Assembly: GCF_028561565.1 (NCBI RefSeq)
Contig: NZ_JAQQTE010000004.1
Span: forward strand, 575,017 to 639,016
Source of the DNA: Gilvibacter sediminis
GTDB taxonomy: Bacteria; Bacteroidota; Bacteroidia; Flavobacteriales; Flavobacteriaceae
Length of the DNA: 64,000 bases
Direction of reading: 5' to 3'
How positions within the stretch are numbered: position 1 is the stretch's first letter; the number at the start of each line of letters is the position of its first letter. The translations under genes were made by a program, and so were the position numbers. The notes beneath the pieces are model-generated. The model made no database searches, was not told the DNA's origin, and was given only the letters and a program-made list of their open reading frames with translations. This document shows, in pieces, positions 25,928 to 34,450 of this stretch.

Positions 25928-27057
25928 AGCGTCGCCGTATCTAAAACACTTTGATATAGTGCCTCATATTGGGGCACTATTTTTTTGATGTCAAACAACT
26001 TGGCGTGTTCTCGGGATTGTGCTTTAAAACGAGCCAAAGTAGTATCGTCTTCTAAGATACTCAAGGCCTTCGCTGCCATATCATCAATAGCACCGACCTC
26101 ACTTAAATAACCAGAAACTCCGGGTTCATTGACTTCTGGCAGACCCCCTGTATTACTAGAGATCACAGGGACTCCCGCAGACATAGCCTCCAAAGCTGCC
26201 AAACCAAAGCTCTCTTTTTCTGAAGGCAATAAGAACAGGTCACTAAAGCACAAGATCTTATCGATCTCATTACTATTACCCACAAAACGGACTTTGTCGG
26301 CTATACCGAGTTCCTTACAACGGTGTTCTGCGTAAGCGCGCTCTGGCCCCTCGCCTACCATAATGAGTTTGGCGGGAATCTTTTGAGCAATCGCTTCAAA
26401 AACATGTACTACATCTTGAATTCGTTTTACAGGCCTAAAATTACTGATGTGCGTAATGATTCGCTCTTCTGGGCTGGCCATCAATTCTCGTTGACATTCT
26501 GTGAATTCTTGTGGTTTTGATAGTGCATCAATGAAGTTAGGAACTACTTCTATAGGCACTTTGATATCAAACAACCGCAGGGTGTCCTGCTTTAAACTCT
26601 CAGACACGGAAGTTACCACATCACTTTTATTAATACTAAAGGTCACAGCAGGTTTAAAAGAAGGGTGATTCCCAACCAAGGTAATGTCTGTTCCGTGAAG
26701 CGTGGTTACCATAGGAAGATCAATACCTGCTTCTGCAAGCATCTTTTTTGCCATATAGCCCGCATAAGCGTGAGGAATGGCATAATGTACGTGCAGCAGC
26801 TCTATGCCGTGTTGCTTTACGGTCTCTACCAATTTAGACGATAAGGCCAATTCATAAGGCTGATACAAGAAAAGCGGATATTTCTCAACATGTACCTCAT
26901 GGAAGTGGATATTCTTCGCTAGAAAATCCAGGCGAACCGGTTGCTGATAGGTAACAAAATGGATCTCGTGTCCCCGTTCGGCAAGGGCAATTCCCAATTC
27001 AGTAGCAACAACGCCACTTCCTCCAAAGGTAGGATAGCATACTATGGCAATCTTCAA
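25924..27057 (-). CDS. bshA: N-acetyl-alpha-D-glucosaminyl L-malate synthase BshA
   Basis: A GT4 glycosyltransferase that joins GlcNAc from UDP-GlcNAc to L-malate, the first step of bacillithiol synthesis. The 377-residue chain starts MKIAIVCYPTFGGSGVVATE and contains HVHYAIPHAYAGYMA, MVTTLHGTDITLVG and the C-terminal donor motif PSEKESFGLAALEAMSAG, all strongly BshA-like. The initiator is TTG at 27057. BshB and BshC are not in the window. Confidence 0.93.
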   Translation of the reverse strand: MKIAIVCYPTFGGSGVVATELGIALAERGHEIHFVTYQQPVRLDFLAKNIHFHEVHVEKYPLFLYQPYELALSSKLVETVKQHGIELLHVHYAIPHAYAGYMAKKMLAEAGIDLPMVTTLHGTDITLVGNHPSFKPAVTFSINKSDVVTSVSESLKQDTLRLFDIKVPIEVVPNFIDALSKPQEFTECQRELMASPEERIITHISNFRPVKRIQDVVHVFEAIAQKIPAKLIMVGEGPERAYAEHRCKELGIADKVRFVGNSNEIDKILCFSDLFLLPSEKESFGLAALEAMSAGVPVISSNTGGLPEVNEPGVSGYLSEVGAIDDMAAKALSILEDDTTLARFKAQSREHAKLFDIKKIVPQYEALYQSVLDTATL

Positions 27058-27145
27058 AGTACTTCGTTTGATGTTTCAGTAGTAAAAGTACAAGGAATGT
27101 TTGTACTCTATCAAGGCAATAAGGAATTTTTAACAGCTCTGCCGC

Positions 27146-30067
27146 TTATTCCCGGATGATGGCGTCATAGATAGCCTGCTGGATTCGTGAACGCAGATCA
27201 CTGCTAATAAGCATGCGATTGTCAGCCGTAGGATAGGTTCTGTTGGATAGAAACACGTACACGATCTCTTCTTCCGGATCGGCCCAAGTAAAGGTTCCTG
27301 TAAAGCCGGAATGTCCAAAGCTCGTCATAGATACACAACCACAGGTTGGTCCTACATCACCCAATTGAGGTTTGTCAAAACCAACGCCACGTCTCACATC
27401 ATCTTCACAGAAATAACAGGTGTTAAAATCGTCCAGAGTGCTCTCTTTAAAGAACTGTTTGCCCCCGTAGTTCCCCTTCCAGAGATACATTTGCATGATC
27501 TTGGCTACGTCATTGGCATTGGCAAACAATCCCGCATGACCACTCACACCACCCAGCATAGCGGCCCCTTGATCGTGGACATAGCCTTTTACAGCCTGCA
27601 TACGGAAGTAATAGTCTTCTTCAGTTGGAGGAATACGATTTTCAGAAAAACGTCCTAAGGGATTGTATCCCGTTAAATTCGCCCCTAAAGGCCCGTAAAG
27701 GTCGCGTTCTACCAGATCCTCTAAGGGACTTCCGTAAAAATCTTCCAAATACTTTCTGAGGATATAAAAAGGAAGATCGCTGTATTTATACCCTTTTCTA
27801 CTGCGGAGTTCACTCTCCTTGATCGCCTCGTAAATGGAATCTCTATAGTCTTGTCGCATATAAAGTTCATTGGCTACCTGCACGTTGAACGTGTCATTAG
27901 CAGTGGCTCGGTAATACAACTGAGAAGGACCATCAATTACAGAGTCCAGGGTTTGTGTATAAAAAGGGATCCACGCACGCAGACGTCCCGTATGGGTCAA
28001 CATTTTCTTAAGGGTGATGGTAGCTTTGTTAGACCGACTCCAATCGGGCAGCATTTCTTGAATTTCCGTTTCCATACCCAAAACACCTCGATCGTAAAGC
28101 TGCATGACCATAGGTAGGGTTGCCAATATCTTGGTCAAAGAAGCCAGATCGTAAATATCATCTGATTTTACGCGTCGCTTTTTATCGGGCGTATGATACC
28201 CAAAAGATTGCTGATACACCACCTTCCCTTTACGCGCTACCAAAACCTGAGCTCCAGGCATCATGCCAGCCCAGACTCCATTGCGGGTAAGGGTGTCAAT
28301 TTTTTTTAATCGCTCTGGGTCCAAACCCACAGAACCCGCTGCTCCGTATTGTAGTCTTCCAATGGCTTTGGTGTCTACTCCAGTATCTACTGGGTATTCT
28401 GCACCAACACCTACTGGTAGACGTCCTTGTGCAGCTCGCGCACCAAATATGGCCTGAGCCGCCAATTGCTGGGCTACTTCACTGTTTTGATAAGAGACTA
28501 TCACGGTCTCAAAGTTTGTCAGCGTCTCTACACCCAAAAGCGCATAAGGGCTGGTGAATATATTGAGGATTACTTTATTCTGACGCGCGATCTCATACAA
28601 CCAAACCACTTCCTTGTCGGCCATTTTATAAGACTTCCAAGGATTGTCATTAGACTTGTGGAACCCGATGATCACCCGATCGTATTTCTTTAAACTAGAG
28701 TTGAGTTGTTCCAACGAATTCGCCTTTACCCAGTCGACATTCGTATACTTTTTAAGCTGCTCGTAAAAGGCAGAACCCGAAGCATCTCCGAAGTTCACAT
28801 AAGCAATCTTCTGATCCTTCAATTCTTTTATCGGCACCAGAGCAGAATCGTTTTTAACAACCGTCAACGCGCGTTCCAGCAAGAGTTCATTCAAAGCCTC
28901 ATCTTCTGGAGTATTGAGGTCCTCATATAAATTGTCTTCATTAACCGGTTGATAATTATTCAGACCGACCCAATATTTAGCCTTTAAGATCTTCTTTACC
29001 GAAAGTGCCAAACGCTCTTCCGTAATATCACCGGCTCTATACGCAGCGATAATTCGGGCATGTGCCTTTGGAACATCTTCTGAGATCAATAAAATATCAT
29101 TCCCGGCCATAAATGCCGCTAGATCGATCTCACCCGGTTCACTAAAGTTAGAAGCTCCCTTCATATTCAAAGCATCCGTAAAGATCAAACCATTGAAACC
29201 GAGTTCTCCTTTGAGTAAATTGGTGACAATATTGGTCGATATAGAAGATGGATAGCCGTCTTTGGTCTCCAAAGCAGGAACATTTAAGTGAGCGACCATT
29301 ACGCTCGCTATTCCCTCACGGATCAAGCGTTTGTAAGGACTGAGTTCCAGACTGTCTAAACGCGCCTTATCAAAACCAATGGTGGGTAAGGTCTTGTGTG
29401 AATCCACATCGGTATCTCCGTGACCTGGGAAATGCTTGGCATTGGCCAAGACTCCAGCATCTTGCATACCCTGAAAGAAGGCACTGGCCTTATCCGTTAC
29501 ATTGGCAGCAGATTCTCCAAAGGAACGGTTACCAATAATTGGGTTCTTTGGGTTGGTATTGATATCTACAACAGGTGCAAAATTTATGTGTACCCCCAAA
29601 CGCTTGGAATGCTCACCTATTCGGCGTCCCGCCGCGCGTATGAGAGAATCGTTTTGAACAGCTCCGAGGGTCATATTCCAAGGATAGGCAAAGGTACTGT
29701 CCAATCGCATGGCCAGACCCCATTCGGCATCCATACCTACTAATAGTGGTACTTTGGAGAGTTCTTGAAATTCGTTGTTGAGTTTGGCTTGTCTGTAGGG
29801 TCCTCCTTTTGAGAAGATCACCCCACCCAAATGGTAGTTACGAATCAGCTCCTTGACCTTGTCTGTTTTACTTTTGGGATCTTCTGAGAATACATCGACC
29901 ATAAAAAGCTGCCCTACCTTTTCTTGTAGCGACATGCTGTTGTAAATGGAATCCACCCAAGCAATTTGAGCCAATTGGTCTCCAGAAGTTTGTAAAAGAG
30001 GATCGATCTGCTGTGCGTTAGTCACGCTTGCTATCAACCCCAATATGACGACAAGAACTTTCTTCAT
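27146..30067 (-). CDS. GH3 beta-N-acetylhexosaminidase fused to serine beta-lactamase-like domain
   Basis: A 973-residue exported fusion. After a signal peptide (1-18), the GH3 half has the NagZ-type motif KHFPGHGDTDVDSHKTLP with the histidine acid/base, and FTDALNMKGAS with the nucleophile aspartate; a GH3 C-terminal domain follows to about 560. The second half (about 600-960) is a class C beta-lactamase/esterase fold: SLTK (SxxK), YSD and HSG triads are visible. Such fusions in Bacteroidota are thought to act on peptidoglycan fragments in the periplasm. It lies upstream of bshA on the same strand, about 90 bases apart. Confidence 0.9.
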   Translation of the reverse strand: MKKVLVVILGLIASVTNAQQIDPLLQTSGDQLAQIAWVDSIYNSMSLQEKVGQLFMVDVFSEDPKSKTDKVKELIRNYHLGGVIFSKGGPYRQAKLNNEFQELSKVPLLVGMDAEWGLAMRLDSTFAYPWNMTLGAVQNDSLIRAAGRRIGEHSKRLGVHINFAPVVDINTNPKNPIIGNRSFGESAANVTDKASAFFQGMQDAGVLANAKHFPGHGDTDVDSHKTLPTIGFDKARLDSLELSPYKRLIREGIASVMVAHLNVPALETKDGYPSSISTNIVTNLLKGELGFNGLIFTDALNMKGASNFSEPGEIDLAAFMAGNDILLISEDVPKAHARIIAAYRAGDITEERLALSVKKILKAKYWVGLNNYQPVNEDNLYEDLNTPEDEALNELLLERALTVVKNDSALVPIKELKDQKIAYVNFGDASGSAFYEQLKKYTNVDWVKANSLEQLNSSLKKYDRVIIGFHKSNDNPWKSYKMADKEVVWLYEIARQNKVILNIFTSPYALLGVETLTNFETVIVSYQNSEVAQQLAAQAIFGARAAQGRLPVGVGAEYPVDTGVDTKAIGRLQYGAAGSVGLDPERLKKIDTLTRNGVWAGMMPGAQVLVARKGKVVYQQSFGYHTPDKKRRVKSDDIYDLASLTKILATLPMVMQLYDRGVLGMETEIQEMLPDWSRSNKATITLKKMLTHTGRLRAWIPFYTQTLDSVIDGPSQLYYRATANDTFNVQVANELYMRQDYRDSIYEAIKESELRSRKGYKYSDLPFYILRKYLEDFYGSPLEDLVERDLYGPLGANLTGYNPLGRFSENRIPPTEEDYYFRMQAVKGYVHDQGAAMLGGVSGHAGLFANANDVAKIMQMYLWKGNYGGKQFFKESTLDDFNTCYFCEDDVRRGVGFDKPQLGDVGPTCGCVSMTSFGHSGFTGTFTWADPEEEIVYVFLSNRTYPTADNRMLISSDLRSRIQQAIYDAIIRE

Positions 30068-30087
30068 AAAGTAACGCAGATCAAAAA

Positions 30088-30573
30088 CTATGCTAAGAAT
30101 CTGGCGTGCCAGCTGTCTTTAGCCGGAACTTCCCAATATTCTTCAAATTCTCCTTTAGTATTGACCAAATTATTGAATACAATAGTATTCTTTGAAACTG
30201 ATTTATTCTTAGCCATTTTCTTAAAGTCGGCTAAGGATTTATGGGCAATGTGCGGCCCATTATAATAAGTGACATTGAGCTTATCTAACAAACTCAAGCC
30301 CATTTGCTGCTCTAAACCTTGAATGAAATGTACCGAAGCATCTATACTGCAGCCAGAGGCAGACGCTTGGGATTCATCCAAAGCAATGACGATGAATCTT
30401 TGGTAACGCATCTGAAAAGCTGCCTTTAAATTGGCACCATGAGCAGTCCATTGGGTTAAAAACTCTTCCAGTTTTGGCAAAATGGTACCGATCTCATCTT
30501 CAGACATTTTTCGATCTGCCTGATAGATCCAAATACGCGCCTCATCCGGCAATGAATCAAAGGGTACTAACAT
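30088..30573 (-). CDS. conserved flavobacterial protein, often mislabelled ABC transporter ATPase
   Basis: A 161-residue cytosolic protein conserved in Flavobacteriia. Despite the label that I recall for relatives, there is no Walker A, signature or Walker B motif. Visible features are MLVPFDSLPDEARIWIYQAD at the start and a central ASGCSIDASVHFIQGLEQQ. I start at the ATG of 30573, one base after the stop of the upstream Fe-S gene, instead of 30597, which would overlap it by 23 bases. The stop lies 20 bases before the GH3 gene start. Function unknown. Confidence 0.72.
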   Translation of the reverse strand: MLVPFDSLPDEARIWIYQADRKMSEDEIGTILPKLEEFLTQWTAHGANLKAAFQMRYQRFIVIALDESQASASGCSIDASVHFIQGLEQQMGLSLLDKLNVTYYNGPHIAHKSLADFKKMAKNKSVSKNTIVFNNLVNTKGEFEEYWEVPAKDSWHARFLA

Positions 30574-30574
30574 A

Positions 30575-31366
30575 CTAAAGGTCTTGAGCGTTTGCAATCA
30601 TCTCTGCCACATCCATCACTTGGACGCTATCTTCCTTTTCTGCATTTTTAACCCCATCGGTCATCATGGTATTACAGAAAGGGCAACCCGCAGCAATGAT
30701 CTCTGGTTTAGTTTCTAAGGCCTCCTCAGTGCGTTCAATATTGATGTCTTTGGTGCCTGGTTCTGGTTCTTTGAACATCTGCGCACCTCCTGCTCCGCAA
30801 CAAAGCCCACGGCTTTTGCAGCGTTTCATCTCAACCAACTCTACTTCCAATTTTTGAAGCAGCTCGCGAGGTGCTTCATAGATGCCGTTAGCTCGCCCTA
30901 AGTAACAAGGGTCGTGGAAGGTGATCTTCTTTCCTTTATAGGTGCCACCAGCAACGGTCAATCGGCCTTCATTGAGCAAGGACTTCAAGAATTGGGTGTG
31001 GTGCATCACTTCATAATTGCCTCCTAATCCGGGATACTCATTCTTAATGGTATTGAAGCAGTGTGGGCAGGTAGTGACTACCTTTTTGATCTCATAAGCA
31101 TTCATAACCTCAATATTCGTCATGGCTTGCATCTGAAATAAAAATTCATTTCCCGCTCGCTTCGCCGGATCTCCTGTGCAGCTTTCTTCCGTTCCTAAAA
31201 CGGCAAAATCTACCTCAGCCTTATTGAGCAGCTTTACAAAAGCCTTGGTGATCTTCTTTGCACGATCATCAAAACTTCCGGCACAGCCCACCCAAAAAAG
31301 TACTTCAGGGGTTTTACCCTCGGCCATCATTTGGGCCATTGTTGGAACTCGCAAGGTTTCACTCAT
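30575..31366 (-). CDS. CCG-domain iron-sulfur protein (HdrB-like)
   Basis: A 263-residue protein with two cysteine-rich CCG-type elements: ESCTGDPAKRAGNEF with TTCPHCFNTIKNEYP (about 62-112), and RGLCCGAGGAQMF with AAGCPFCNTMMTD (about 185-235). HDPCYLGRANGIYEAPRELL is the classic segment of heterodisulfide-reductase B and glycolate-oxidase iron-sulfur subunits. It probably works with the membrane iron-sulfur protein at 32109-33434, two genes upstream, as an HdrBC-like electron-transfer pair. The catalytic partner is not evident. Confidence 0.87.
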   Translation of the reverse strand: MSETLRVPTMAQMMAEGKTPEVLFWVGCAGSFDDRAKKITKAFVKLLNKAEVDFAVLGTEESCTGDPAKRAGNEFLFQMQAMTNIEVMNAYEIKKVVTTCPHCFNTIKNEYPGLGGNYEVMHHTQFLKSLLNEGRLTVAGGTYKGKKITFHDPCYLGRANGIYEAPRELLQKLEVELVEMKRCKSRGLCCGAGGAQMFKEPEPGTKDINIERTEEALETKPEIIAAGCPFCNTMMTDGVKNAEKEDSVQVMDVAEMIANAQDL

Positions 31367-31368
31367 AA

Positions 31369-31803
31369 TTATTCTTTAAATACCTGAATGGTTACGTCTT
31401 TTTCTACCAGATCGGTGAATTTACCTTTGTAACGCGTAGCTTTTACAAGGTGATTGTCAATCCAATGGTAATTCCCTCCACGCGGTTTGCCCATCAAAAG
31501 ACTGTGAAACTTAAAGCCGTGTTTGTTGAGCCAGTTCTCGGTCACTTCACGGTGCTCCTCAGTTCTGGAGGTGAAAAAACAGATGATATGTCCTTGATCG
31601 TACCATTTATTGAGCGTTTCTAAAGCGTCTGGAAATGGTTCACAGGTCTCCATACGTTCAGGCTCCTCATTGGGAACGTCCTCGGTAATGGTTCCGTCTA
31701 TATCGATCAAATAGTTTTTAATTCCTTCTGGTAGGATCGGGCTTACGTGTTCCCCTTCGTCTACCTTTTGTTGGAGTAATTTATCTACGTCTTCCTTCTT
31801 CAT
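31369..31803 (-). CDS. HAD superfamily phosphatase-like protein
   Basis: A 144-residue HAD-like hydrolase. The catalytic motif I is YLIDIDGTITED (about 32-43, DxDGT), motif II ICFFTSRTEEHREV follows near 73-86 and a lysine in LLMGKPRGGNYHWIDN near 103-118 gives motif III/IV. Substrate is unknown; relatives are sometimes annotated as phosphoheptose isomerase, which the sequence does not support. The gene start overlaps the stop of the upstream secreted protein by 23 bases, and it ends 2 bases before the CCG protein start, so the cluster is one transcription unit. Confidence 0.8.
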   Translation of the reverse strand: MKKEDVDKLLQQKVDEGEHVSPILPEGIKNYLIDIDGTITEDVPNEEPERMETCEPFPDALETLNKWYDQGHIICFFTSRTEEHREVTENWLNKHGFKFHSLLMGKPRGGNYHWIDNHLVKATRYKGKFTDLVEKDVTIQVFKE

Positions 31804-32116
31804 TGTTTAGTTTTGAGAAATCCTTTTTAGCTATCCGGATAAACAAGGCCAATCGGCGCTCGCCTTCCTTAATTCGATTTTCTGGGGCATAACGTTGGTC
31901 ATAGGTCATGCTCCATGCTCGTTTTTTAATTACTTCTACCTGCTCTTCATTGCAATAATCGCAAAAGACCTTGGTAACGTCAATTTTCTGCGGATGGCTG
32001 CCTTTATAATTGATCACAGTGTATACCTTTATCTGTAGGGAATCCTTGCGGAAGCTTTGGGAATGAGCCAAAGTCCCAATACAGATAAAGAGCAGTGTGA
32101 GCAACCATTTATTCAT
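31781..32116 (-). CDS. small exported hypothetical protein
   Basis: A 111-residue protein with a clear signal peptide (MNKWLLTLLFICIGTLAHS). The mature part has a CDYC pair near 52-55, a basic arginine-lysine stretch and no membrane helix. I do not recognise the family. It overlaps the upstream membrane iron-sulfur gene by 8 bases and the downstream HAD gene by 23 bases, so it is embedded in the electron-transfer cluster. The CxxC pair suggests a thiol or metal site, which is inference. Confidence 0.65.
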   Translation of the reverse strand: MNKWLLTLLFICIGTLAHSQSFRKDSLQIKVYTVINYKGSHPQKIDVTKVFCDYCNEEQVEVIKKRAWSMTYDQRYAPENRIKEGERRLALFIRIAKKDFSKLNNEEGRRR

Positions 32117-33434
32117 TCACCCAATTTAATCGGTCCATCTGATTATACGGCCAAGGAGCTCCATTGTTTTCAATATTGGTCATGGCTCCGTTAAGCTCAT
32201 TGCTCGCTGCGGATTGTTCCATTACCAAGTACTGACGCATATCCATTATAATAGACAATGGGTCAATGCTTACCGGGCATGCTTCTACACAAGCGTTACA
32301 GGTGGTACACGCCCAGATCTCCTCATGCGTTATATAATCTCCCAAGAGTTGTTTTCCATCTTCTTGGAAGGAACCGTTCTTATCAATATTCTTTCCTACC
32401 TCTTGCAATCGATCACGCGTGTCCATCATGATCTTACGAGGCGATAATTTCTTACCCGTTTGATTGGCAGGACATTCACTGGTACAACGACCGCATTCCG
32501 TACAGGTATATGCGTTGAGCAATTGCGTGCGTGAGAGGTCCATCACGTCACTGGCTCCAAATTTCGCTGGCGCTTCCTCCTCTGCTCCAGGATCTGGTGC
32601 TGCAAAAGGGTCTGCGTTTGGATCCATCATGAGCTTTACCTCATTGGTCACTGCATCTAAATTGACAAACTGCCCTTTTGGAGTGACTTTCCCGTAAAAG
32701 GTATTTGGGAAGGCCAACAAGATGTGTAGGTGCTTTGAGAAGTATAAATAATTCAGGAAAATCAAAATCCCGATGATGTGCAACCACCAAGCCGTGCGTT
32801 CTAATAGAATCAGACTGGATTCACTCATACCCTCAAAAAGCGGCGCAATAAAACTACTCACCGGATAGCTCCCTGCCGCAGTATAATGAGCAGCGCCCAT
32901 TTGCTGAAGGTTTAGATCTGCAGCGTTCATGGTTAGAAACAAAACCATAAGCACCACCTCAAAGTATAAGATGATGTTGGCGTCATTCTTGGGCCAACCA
33001 TTCATCTCCGGACTCATAAAACGTTTAATGCGTTGTACGTTTCTTCGGATCCAAAAAACGATCACTCCAACCAATACCAACAAGGCAAGTATTTCAAAGG
33101 TTGCAATCAAGAAATCGTATAAACCACCTAAAAAGGCAAAGATGCGGTGGGTTCCAAAAATACCGTCAATGATGATCTCCAAAACTTCAATATTGATCAC
33201 CACAAATCCTATATAAACCACAAAGTGTAGCAAACCAGCAACAGGTCTTACCACCATTTTAGACTGTCCCATGGCAATCCGCGCCATATTGCCCCAGCGT
33301 TCCTTGTTGTGATCTCCGTAATCCACTTCTCGCCCCAGTTTAATGTTGCGAATAACTTTACGAATGTTCATCGTAAAATAGCCAATGCCCAAAACAAGGG
33401 CGATCACAAAGAGAATGTTAGGTAGGTATTCCAT
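32109..33434 (-). CDS. membrane iron-sulfur protein (HdrC-like with NarI-like helices)
   Basis: A 441-residue inner-membrane protein. Several helices (about 5-25, 65-125, 150-170, 210-235) resemble respiratory-type heme b or quinone-reacting subunits, followed by two ferredoxin motifs CTECGRCTSECPANQTGKK (about 303-321) and CTTCNACVEACPVSIDPLSI (about 375-394). It is the natural partner of the HdrB-like CCG protein at 30575. The physiological donor and acceptor are unknown; a link to the quinone pool is inferred. Confidence 0.87.
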   Translation of the reverse strand: MEYLPNILFVIALVLGIGYFTMNIRKVIRNIKLGREVDYGDHNKERWGNMARIAMGQSKMVVRPVAGLLHFVVYIGFVVINIEVLEIIIDGIFGTHRIFAFLGGLYDFLIATFEILALLVLVGVIVFWIRRNVQRIKRFMSPEMNGWPKNDANIILYFEVVLMVLFLTMNAADLNLQQMGAAHYTAAGSYPVSSFIAPLFEGMSESSLILLERTAWWLHIIGILIFLNYLYFSKHLHILLAFPNTFYGKVTPKGQFVNLDAVTNEVKLMMDPNADPFAAPDPGAEEEAPAKFGASDVMDLSRTQLLNAYTCTECGRCTSECPANQTGKKLSPRKIMMDTRDRLQEVGKNIDKNGSFQEDGKQLLGDYITHEEIWACTTCNACVEACPVSIDPLSIIMDMRQYLVMEQSAASNELNGAMTNIENNGAPWPYNQMDRLNWVNE

Positions 33435-33437
33435 AAG

Positions 33438-34394
33438 TTAGTTGTCGTCTGGCTCCTCCTCAGGGGCTTCGTACTGTTTAGCACGTTTCCCAAACAAAGA
33501 GAAGTGCACATAGCGCTTCGGATTGAGTTTCATATCCTCTAGCAGTTGTTCCAGTTGCCCAGAAGCTCCTGCCAGATTGTTGTATAGTTCGTCGTCTTTT
33601 AAAAGTTTTCCCATGCTGCCCTCGCCATTTTCAATGGCAGCCATAATTCCGTTCACATCGTTGATGGTCTCCTCCAAGGTCAGCACCATGCGGTTGAGCT
33701 CTAGCTTAGCCAGAGAATCTGAAAGTACAGCTACGTTAGCTGCTGTTTTGTCTAAGTTGGTAAAGGTGCGATCCAGCTTGGCGCGATTCTCTTTGATCAT
33801 GCCATTTAGCTCTGCAGATGCGCTTTGAAAAGAACTCGCCGTTGCATTGAGTTTTTGCAAAGTCTCTTGCAAGGCGCGTTGTCCTTCCGCATCTAGAACA
33901 TTATTCAGACCCACTAGAATGGTATCCAATTGTTCCAGACTGAAGTTCACTTTCTGTTCAATGGGTAAAAGTCTGTCAGAGACTGCATCCATCATGCCTT
34001 GTTCTAACTCACCAGAAAGCATATCACCGCTTTTGGCCAAAGGGGCATCAGAAAAATCAGGAATAATCGCTAGAGATCGACCTCCGATCAATCCGCCACT
34101 AAAGATCTTAGCGACACTTTTGTTTGAGAATTCAAAGTCTGTTGCTACGGAGAACTTCACCAACAGTTCGCCTTGCTCGCCTTGAAGTTGAATATCCAGT
34201 ACCTTGCCTACATCCAGCCCATTGATAGAAACCGGAGCCGAAACTGCCAAACCTCCTACATGCGGATAAGTGGCATAAAAGATACGTTCATTCTCTAGTA
34301 GATTTGAGCCTTTAAGGTAATTAAACCCAAAGAATGCCAATAGCAAAAATACTACGGCAAGTATACCTGTTTTTAGTTCTCTGGAAAGTTTCAA
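33438..34394 (-). CDS. MlaD/MCE family protein
   Basis: A 318-residue protein with one N-terminal membrane helix (about 9-27, GILAVVFLLLAFFGFNYLKG) and an MCE domain (about 35-115, YATYPHVGGLAVSAPVSING), followed by a long amphipathic coiled coil ending near 290. MCE proteins bind lipids and form part of Mla-type phospholipid transport across the periplasm. The permease and ATPase partners are not in the window. It lies just downstream of the cell-wall amidase, an arrangement I associate with flavobacterial genomes. Confidence 0.88.
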   Translation of the reverse strand: MKLSRELKTGILAVVFLLLAFFGFNYLKGSNLLENERIFYATYPHVGGLAVSAPVSINGLDVGKVLDIQLQGEQGELLVKFSVATDFEFSNKSVAKIFSGGLIGGRSLAIIPDFSDAPLAKSGDMLSGELEQGMMDAVSDRLLPIEQKVNFSLEQLDTILVGLNNVLDAEGQRALQETLQKLNATASSFQSASAELNGMIKENRAKLDRTFTNLDKTAANVAVLSDSLAKLELNRMVLTLEETINDVNGIMAAIENGEGSMGKLLKDDELYNNLAGASGQLEQLLEDMKLNPKRYVHFSLFGKRAKQYEAPEEEPDDN

Positions 34395-34417
34395 AAAGTG
34401 CGTTTTTTGGGTTTAAA

Positions 34418-34425
34418 CAAAGGTA
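34418..34425 (-). promoter_or_regulatory. TACCTTTG -7 box of the mlaD operon
   Basis: A perfect minus-strand TAnnTTTG match 23 bases before the ATG at 34394, in the 56-base gap after the amidase gene. It may give the mlaD to 30088 cluster its own start. Confidence 0.5.
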
Positions 34426-34450
34426 GAAATAAATTCAAAACCGCTAGGGG

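Noticed and set aside
30088-30573. ABC transporter ATPase
   Set aside because: No Walker A, signature or Walker B motif is present in the 161 residues.
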